A stretch of 64,000 bases of DNA, taken from Siphonodentalium dalli (taxonomy: Eukaryota; Mollusca; Scaphopoda; Gadilida; Siphonodentaliidae). A program made the translations under genes and the position numbers. The stretch lies in the NCBI GenBank assembly GCA_032622095.1, contig CP136063.1, forward strand, positions 179,345,956 to 179,409,955, written 5' to 3'. Each line of letters starts with the position of its first letter. Position 1 is the stretch's first letter. The notes below the pieces were generated by a model. It was not told the origin of the DNA, ran no database searches, and worked only from the letters and a program-made list of their open reading frames with translations. Shown here piece after piece: positions 58,401-64,000 of the stretch.

Positions 58401-61400
58401 ACAATATAAAAATAAATCAGCTTGTACTCAAAACTGCAAATAGAAGATATTTGTTTTGTTTTTATGGCCCCAAAACGCCAGGAATGCAGAACTTAAGAAA
58501 TGTTTTTACTTTGAACTTTCGTGGGTGTATCAAATATCGGGCATCAAGCCTTTTATACGCAATTTGCAAATAGAAATGAGTGGCTTTATATCAATATGAG
58601 AGAGAGAAAAACTGTTTTCAATAACTTGAATACCATAACTATCAGGTTGTGAAAAATTATATTCAATATGAGAGATTTAATTTTTTCACAAATTTCATTC
58701 TCCGTCGTGGAATTGCCCACATGTATTTTATTGTGGCTGGCATCAACTCAAACTGAACCATTTCTTTGCATGTGATGACATTCTGTGATTCAGGTTGACG
58801 TTGCTGGAAATTGTGACGTTGAGTATTCCAAAGGTTCAAGCTCATGGGGCACCATTACGATCCACAAGAAGAAACATCTGCTGGGATGTGACGATCGCCA
58901 TGGATACCAGTCCATGATCCAGGGAAACAAATACAGAGTACCATCGGTATGACACACTCATATAAAAACTGAATTAATTCCATTACACTTAGGCATACTT
59001 CAGATTTGCATTATGCTTAATTGTAATTTTATTAATGCTTTAAGGGTATTTCATTTTCACGATGTGATGAATTATGCTTAAGCGTAATTGAATTACACAA
59101 ACAACCCTCAGGCTGAAATTGATGAATCCTTCTGACACATATCAGTCATTGAGTCAAAATAATACTTCAAGGGCAAATAGGGCCCACACTGATATATACC
59201 ATTTTAGATCATACAATTTTATCCAAGGTTAGAAAAGTAGAAAACCCAATATTCTTAAGTGTAATTAAATTATGCTTAAGTATTTCTACAAAAAATTCAG
59301 TTACTTTAAAAAAAAATTACATTACATTATTTTTACATGTGTTCATTTAGCGCTGGTCATGAAAATATTGGCCTAAATTTATCCCATCAATTCTAATAAA
59401 TAGACAGTAATTAAATGTTCTTTGCAGCATACAATTATTCTCCTATATGAGATGTGGAGGCGCTATCCAAGTGAAAATAACCTTTGCATTTCATGAGAGG
59501 AAAAACATCACACACTACTCAGCTAACAGCTAACTCTTGTGTTATTATCTTTTCTTTATCAGTTTATTATGTGCCTACCACTTTCCCAATGCTACACCTT
59601 GAGCAACCTGTTCCATTAACATAATGTGCATGGATAACAAACAACATAAAGAAGTGATGTCATGATGCAGTTCTGAGAGTGGAATAACATCTTGACTATG
59701 TTATAAAACCTATGGGCTTCTGTGGGTCGAGATATCAATTTATATATTAATGTAAGACATTGATGAAAACATAATAAAGTTTAATATGCAATTACTGACT
59801 AATATTTGGAATGTATCAGAATTTTTTTTTCAAATCAATATTACATGTACTAACAGAAAACTGTAAACTGGATTGTGTCTGGTTTTGGAGATTCAGTCAC
59901 TATTTTAGACTAAATTTTTGTTTTGTTTTGTTTAGGATATTCAGTCACTACCTTTGTTGAAGAGTGAAAACGAGTGTGACCAGGAAATCACAACCTCTGG
60001 TCTGCTGAGAACATCAACGTGCCATGAGCAGCATGTGTTCCGACCATTCTCCCAGCATGCAAATGGTGCCAAAACAGTAACTATGCAGAAGCTCTCATTC
60101 AGACGTGAAACTCCAATCAAATCCAGGCCAGGTAAATAAATTATTTAAATCATGAATATGGCTCATATTCCTTACATCTTCTGTTACTACTACATGGTTC
60201 ATCTCGGGACAGAAGTGCGCTACTTCAGATGAACCATTTGATAACATAGTACTTGCCAATGACTATTTACTTAATTCCCATTGATTCATTTGTAGGAATG
60301 TTTAGCTAATAAGATTAATAGTACACACAGCCGTTAGTCTGTTTGTTGAACTTATAATGCAACTTCCCTACAAATCAAGTATTAGACTGTTCCCTCAATT
60401 GTTTGTCATCTGCTGATATCTATCCAGTAACCGGAGCTTTAAATTCATCCATTTTTGCCTAGAATCATCATGTGAAATTATAATAGAGACAGTGCTGGAA
60501 ATGGCGATCTTTTAAATGCATAATCTAATGCCAACATATAAACTAAATTAATTTTGTCCTTTTCTTTCACAGAGGGCATCAAACAGCGAACAACCATGCT
60601 GTTCCAGCACGAGAATGGATTGAACCAGGAAAACAAGAAAAATGAAGTCATCACACAGTTGAACCAGATTTGTACCGACACAAAGGATGGAATTAAGTCC
60701 GAGACGCCAAGATTGTTCACTGATCTGGTGTACCTGATGAAGTCTGGAGATGAGCGCACGCTCCGACAAGTGCTGAAACAAATCGATGAGAAACAGATAT
60801 GCCAGGAACAGAATGAGAAAATCAGGTAAATATATTTACCTAAACTTATCCAGATATCATAAATAAAAAATTTGTGTTCTAGATAATTGTAATTAATTTT
60901 ATGAAATTCTCATCATTGCATCATGTTAATTTTAAGGCTATTATTTTGTATATTTACCCCCCCCCCCCCCAAAAAAAATATGCTGGACTTTAATGCATAA
61001 CCTTGGCATTTAAATTGCATAAATATAATATTAATAAATGTGGAAAATTAATTATTAATGTACCACTTGCTATGTTTCAAATTTGGTTCATAATATTTCC
61101 TTTATTTTTGCAGGAAATTTTTCCTTGATGCCTTGCCAATGGTTGGAACACCATCTTCGATTAAATTGATGACAGAATTGCTTTCCAACAAAAAGGTCAC
61201 TGGGCAAGAGGCTAATATGTGGCTGACATCCCTGGCTCTGGTCCAATATCCAACATCTGAAATGCTCAGAGATCTTAAGGTACGATTCATCATTTATTAG
61301 ATGTAAGGCCTCGGCAGTTTGCGCATATGAAAAATCATAAAAGAATTTAGAACAATCATTTTTTTTGTCCATAAAAGTAATAAATGTCTGCTAATTTGTT

Positions 61401-63613
61401 AAAATAGCATCATCAGTATGTCACTAGCATCAACAGGCAATTGTTTAATTTAATAAATAAATTTAAAAGTGTAAATTTAATGAAATAATGAGATAATAAC
61501 TGTGAAAGACACTATATTTGATACAACACAGCAATTTTTTTTTTGAGAAATCAGACATTATGGGTGGGTGGCTTTGGGGAGAAGCATGTCTCTATACACA
61601 AAACGTCAGCCAAAAATATCATCTGTCGAATTGCCTGTTTTTAGGGTCTGTTGACACACTCTGACAACGCTATGCTGGCCATCTCATCTCTGGTCAACAA
61701 CTACTGCCGCAAGAACAGCTGCGAGAATGATCGTGATGTCCAGGAAATTGTCTCTGAGATTGAGAAGATGATTGGCGAGACATGCTATGTTACCGAGGAT
61801 AATATCCACAAGGTTAGAATAAATTGTGCTTGTGCTCAATTTATGTTGGAAAGCTATGTTATAATTAGTCAACTAATATAAGTTCATTAAAAACTCTCAA
61901 AAGTGAACACCCTAGCTTCAGTCCCACCTCTGTTCAGTTAGAAGAATTATTCAGTTTATAGAAAATGATGCCACATAAGCATGATGCAGCCATTATCAGG
62001 AGTGATCAAGAGGCAAACTGAATCCATTATAAATTTGTAAGGTCATTTGTGTGATGGTAAATGAAACTGCCTATGGATTATCATTCATTGATTTGTAGGT
62101 ATGTTCAGATAATAAGTTGAACAACAACTTTTCAAAAAGACATATGTTGATTGTTGAACTTATTAGCTGAACATCCTACAAATGAATGAATGGGAATAAA
62201 GTATTTACCCATTGGTGAGTATTTATTTAATTAAAAGTTTAATCACCAAGACAAAATATAATTTTGAGCAAGAAAATTTTAAATTACTTGCCGAATGTGG
62301 TGGATTTTATTCGTTTTTAATCTTGAAAATATCAATCCATACTGTTATAACTATAGTACCAATGCTAAATCTTCAAAATCGCAGGTTTTGATAAGCCTGA
62401 GATCTATTGGAAACATCGGGTATGCCACCAGCGCAGCTCAGACCATCAGTAACTGCTTCTCCAGGAAAGATAACTCCATGCAAGTCAGAGTGGCTGCTGT
62501 TGAGAGTATGAGGAGGATGCCATGTGATCAATCAGTAAGTTTTATATGTTTAATATCCAATAAAATCTAATAAATAGCCACTTTTATTGTTTATCATGCT
62601 CAGAGAAACTTTAAAGCCTAACTTTATATTTCATTTCCCATAAGAAACATGGTCAAAAGCACTAAGTTACCCAAAAAAGCTTCAGACATGCTTTTCATTC
62701 AATGGACCACAGACATCTTCAACAGTTAAGTGAAAACCAGAAATGGTGAATTGAAATATCTGATAAGGTTCTTTGACGCCAAGCGACTATTGCTTAGAAC
62801 ACACACCCCTGGCTACAGGTGTGTGACAATATGAAGTAACATATCTTATAATAAATGGAGATCCTGGTACATGATCCAATTATTCCTAAGAACCTCAATC
62901 AAAGTTTCAATCTTTGATTCAGGATTTAAACCTTGTTTTCCAATAATGCTTTTCAAATTCGTAAAGCATTTACCAGTCTTGAGACAATGTTTATGTCAAT
63001 GATGACCCCAGTAACATAATCTTATTTTTGTCACCTTTAGAGACATCAAGCAATGAAAATCTTTGTGGACAGCGAAGAAGATTCCGAGTTGAGAATTGCC
63101 GCCTATTTGGCTCTGATGGAATGTCCAAGTGAAAATGTCCTGCACACAATCAGACGAAGCCTGGAGAAAGAGGAGGTCAACCAGGTCGGTTCCTTTGTGT
63201 GGACACACCTCACTAATCTGATGGAAACGTCCGACCCTCACAGACAGACAATCAGAAACATCCTGAATGACGAAGAGCTGAAAAAAGATTTCAACATGGA
63301 CAAGCGAAAGTTCTCCAGGAACTACGAAGGATCATTCCTGTTTGAGAGGTTAAATGTCGGGGCAAAGGTCGATAGTAATCTAGTCTGGTCATCCAAATCA
63401 TTTATCCCAAGATCTGCTATGGTTAACTTCACCGTGGATCTGTTTGGTCAGTCGATGAACCTCTTTGAGGTTGGTGGAAGAGTTGAAGGCCTTGAGTACT
63501 TGCTGGAGTCATACTTTGGACCAAATGGCTATTTCGGAGAAGAGAAACCATCCAAACCTAGCAAAGCCCTGACTAACCTATCAGAAAACAAGATTGCTAC
63601 TGCTGATAAAAAT
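49434..63613 (+). CDS. Apolipophorin-like large lipid transfer protein, 5' part (11 exons, continues beyond window)
   Basis: Coding exons: 49434-49485, 52741-52794, 53700-53860, 57323-57571, 58794-58946, 59936-60131, 60573-60825, 61114-61279, 61645-61812, 62385-62534 and 63041-63613; all junctions are GT-AG and keep frame (phases 1,1,0,0,0,1,2,0,0,0). They give 725 residues. Residues 1-18 form a signal peptide (IVVCLLLVVGSLAG). From about 37 comes the vitellogenin_N / LLT beta-barrel, opening FYKPGTNYEFEYNV...GASED, with the typical cysteines (GNCDVEY, LLGCDD, NECDQE...STCHEQHVF.PFS). A helical LLT domain follows from about 295 to 600 (LVYLMKSGDE, FLDALPMVGT, SLVNNYC, LRSIGNIG, RVAAVESMRR, LRIAAYLALM), and a beta-sheet segment starts after FLFERLNVG. 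The product is expected to be secreted and to bind lipid. The gene starts 38 kb after the upstream member's stop. The donor at 63614 shows it continues. Confidence 0.9.
49486..51584. other. Intron 1 (first part) with foldback and direct repeats
   Basis: An inverted pair lies at about 50570-50690 and 50795-50910: GGATCC.TCCA...GTCAAAGTTCT...CATATATGGA..TTTTGAATATTCATG and its complement. A direct repeat of about 80 bp (TGACTTCATTTTGTCACAC...) occurs at about 50701 and 51133. Otherwise AT-rich with no coding frame. Confidence 0.6.
51585..52092. repeat. GATATC array (array 3, intron 1 of the downstream gene)
   Basis: About 20 cores (GTGATATCACTAATTCATTT, TTATGATATCATATATTCGA and variants). Ends at AAATAGAACGGCGCCCCATAC, a flank shared with array 4. 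Confidence 0.8.
52165..52645. repeat. GATATC array (array 4, intron 1 of the downstream gene)
   Basis: About 18 cores. It includes a local duplication of TGACTTTAAGATATCATAAA around 52240 and 52285. Ends with AAATAGAAGAACGGCCCCATAC, about 80 bp before the acceptor of the exon at 52741. Confidence 0.8.
52796..53690. other. Intron 2, nothing recognised except GTTGAGT words
   Basis: At 52830-53000 several TCAAC/GTTGA words (AACGTTGATTGAAGTGTTGA, CAACGAGTTGAG) form weak inverted repeats. No coding frame. Confidence 0.4.
54235..55374. other. 1.14-kb insertion with tandem repeats
   Basis: Opens with the hairpin CTTGCGCCAGTCGATGCTGGACGCAAG. Then come a TTCAAAAA(TTTCAAAAA) simple array at 54450-54612 and a 40-45 bp array 'GTCACTTTAACATTCATCC.TAGTGAGTGCCT' (54728-54890), with a longer duplicated block (ACGT.ATATACATGTAGATAA) at about 54917 and 55024. 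Ends near GTGAGTGCATTCTAG. Class unknown. Confidence 0.55.
55587..55726. mobile_element. 140-bp hAT-like palindromic MITE
   Basis: ACAGTTACTGGACATAAAGT and ACTTTATGTCCAGTAACTGT form an almost perfect palindrome with a GTTATAAGGATAC-type centre. Flanks GTTTGAAC (55579-55586) and GTTTGAAT (55727-55734) differ by one base and look like an 8-bp duplication. Uninterrupted copies of the host element have a single GTTTGAATA here. Confidence 0.8.
56034..56095. repeat. Short palindrome
   Basis: TATGACATAAAACGCAAACACTGAAA pairs with CTTTCAGTGGTTGTGTTTTATGGCATA, about 25-bp arms. Next to it at 56130 a CAGGCACGTGACGGCAGGG sequence with C/G runs resembles the hAT-like ends. Confidence 0.65.
56431..56625. 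repeat. Two tandem copies of a 95-bp unit
   Basis: GGCAGGATGACTAT...CATTTGATCTTCGAGGGGTGA...GCACTTAAGCACAATTGAATTGT occurs at 56431 and 56526 with few changes. Intron 3. Confidence 0.85.
57708..57868. repeat. Foldback of about 160 bp (intron 4)
   Basis: GAGTAATCAATTGGTTCCGA..ACGTTAAATAAT..CGAGAGGTGAGAGACGTT pairs with its complement ending GAAACTAATTGATTACTC, around GCGCTAACGCGC. Confidence 0.75.
58100..58480. repeat. Diverged direct repeat of about 190-220 bp (intron 4)
   Basis: TTCTGGTTTGGGGTGGCAC..AACA..TTAAATGAAATTGCCAG and TTCTGGTTTTGGGGGTACAT..AACACCCCTACTTAAATGAAAATGCCAG start similar blocks that share GTACA/GTACT..GCAAATA further on. Low-complexity GAGAGA runs included. Confidence 0.45.
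61280..61640. other. Intron 8, nothing recognised
   Basis: AT-rich intron without repeats or frames of note; ends with the acceptor TTTTTAG at 61644. Confidence 0.4.
62075..62220. repeat. AATGTTCA-type foldback in intron 9
   Basis: CATTCATTGATTTGTAGGTATGTTCAGATAATAAG pairs with CTTATTAGCTGAACATCC-TACAAATGAATGAATG. Same family as 1170-1380 and 60270-60440. Confidence 0.65.
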
Positions 63614-63669
63614 GTGAGTAATATACAGGAAACAAACACCAGAGATGTGGTCTCTCTTTCATCTGCATA

Positions 63670-63845
63670 CAGTAATGCCCTAAATAATCAGGATTTAGTC
63701 GGAAATATGGCTTGTTGCCATTCATTGGCAAGCTCTCATTGAGAGCTTTCCGATGACTGGCAACAAGCCGTATTTCCGACAAAATCCTGAAAAGTTACCC
63801 ATAATTCTGCTGTGGTTAAGGAGTCGATTATTTAGGACATTACTG
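63670..63845. mobile_element. TA-flanked MITE (copy, intron of downstream gene)
   Basis: About 176 bp with TA flanks (63668-63669, 63846-63847). The left arm has lost the segment between the terminus and GGATTTAGTC, while the right arm is full. It lies about 56 bp inside the intron that follows the exon ending at 63613, and open reading from that exon runs into it only by chance. Confidence 0.85.
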
Positions 63846-64000
63846 TAGATTCTGTGTTCTAAAATAATAATTCTAAGTCAAAGCCACCAGGGCCAGGATC
63901 CTACATCATAATTTGCTCGAAAATGGTGGCATGATGTCTCACATCAATGTGAGTGTTCATCATTTTCTTCACCTATATATATAACTCCACCAAAAATTAT
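63846..64000. other. Intron 11 up to the window end
   Basis: No exon of the downstream gene is visible after 63613. AT-rich sequence only. Confidence 0.4.

Larger units (their letters stand above)
57323..60131 (+). other. LLT N-terminal beta-barrel exons with conserved cysteines
   Basis: Exons 57323-57571, 58794-58946 and 59936-60131 carry LDNVQL..., FEVLCNN-type strands (VEVLCNNGEDPTWVLNIKRG), GNCDVEYS and the C-x5-C pairing segments. 'WVLNIKRGVLSAFQ' matches the family's '(W)xxNiKRgilsxlQ' element shared by vitellogenins, MTP and apolipophorins. Confidence 0.85.

Overview
This window is animal nuclear DNA. It is AT-rich and intron-rich, with GT-AG introns, and full of small transposons, foldback elements, satellites and homopolymer C/G tracts. 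The only convincing protein-coding genes are two members of the large lipid transfer protein (apolipophorin / vitellogenin-like) superfamily, both on the + strand. Protein style, foldback elements and microsatellite-bearing Helitron-like repeats fit a marine invertebrate, most likely a lophotrochozoan such as a mollusc. The taxon is an inference.

Region 1 (1-12.2 kb) holds the last nine visible exons of the upstream gene. It encodes about 760 residues: the tail of the lipid-transfer region, a von Willebrand factor D domain, a cysteine-rich stretch, a VWA-like fold that seems to have lost its metal site, a Cys-pair exon and a 7-codon terminal exon. Its introns carry a palindromic TA-flanked MITE and TTAA-flanked small elements.

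Region 2 (12.2-49.3 kb) has no gene I can support. It is a layered transposon landscape: (a) TTAA-flanked elements, a 29-bp minisatellite and a 1.7-kb inverted-repeat element (15.6-17.3 kb); (b) a GATATC array with a 21-22 bp period (18.9-19.7 kb); (c) a 1.9-kb inverted-repeat element (20.1-22.0 kb); (d) the C-terminal end of a LINE reverse transcriptase split by an 8.56-kb insertion (22,690-31,250). That insertion has roughly 0.8-kb inverted arms built of tandem repeats, a 4-bp ACGT target duplication, and further elements nested inside it, two of them hAT-like with perfect 8-bp target duplications; (e) a 9-kb head-to-tail mosaic of non-autonomous Helitron-like units (33.7-42.6 kb) of three families, joined at CTAG|TC junctions; (f) TGGCCA minisatellites and assorted hairpins (42.8-48.6 kb).

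Region 3 (49.3-64 kb) holds a TATA box and the first eleven coding exons of the downstream gene, about 725 residues: a signal peptide, the vitellogenin_N / LLT lipid-binding module and the start of the following beta-sheet region. Its first intron holds two GATATC arrays, its third intron a multiply nested transposon stack, and the last visible intron another copy of the palindromic MITE. The gene continues beyond the window.

The two genes are the 3' end and the 5' end of neighbouring superfamily members in tandem. Products of such genes are secreted lipoprotein scaffolds that load and carry lipid in circulation.
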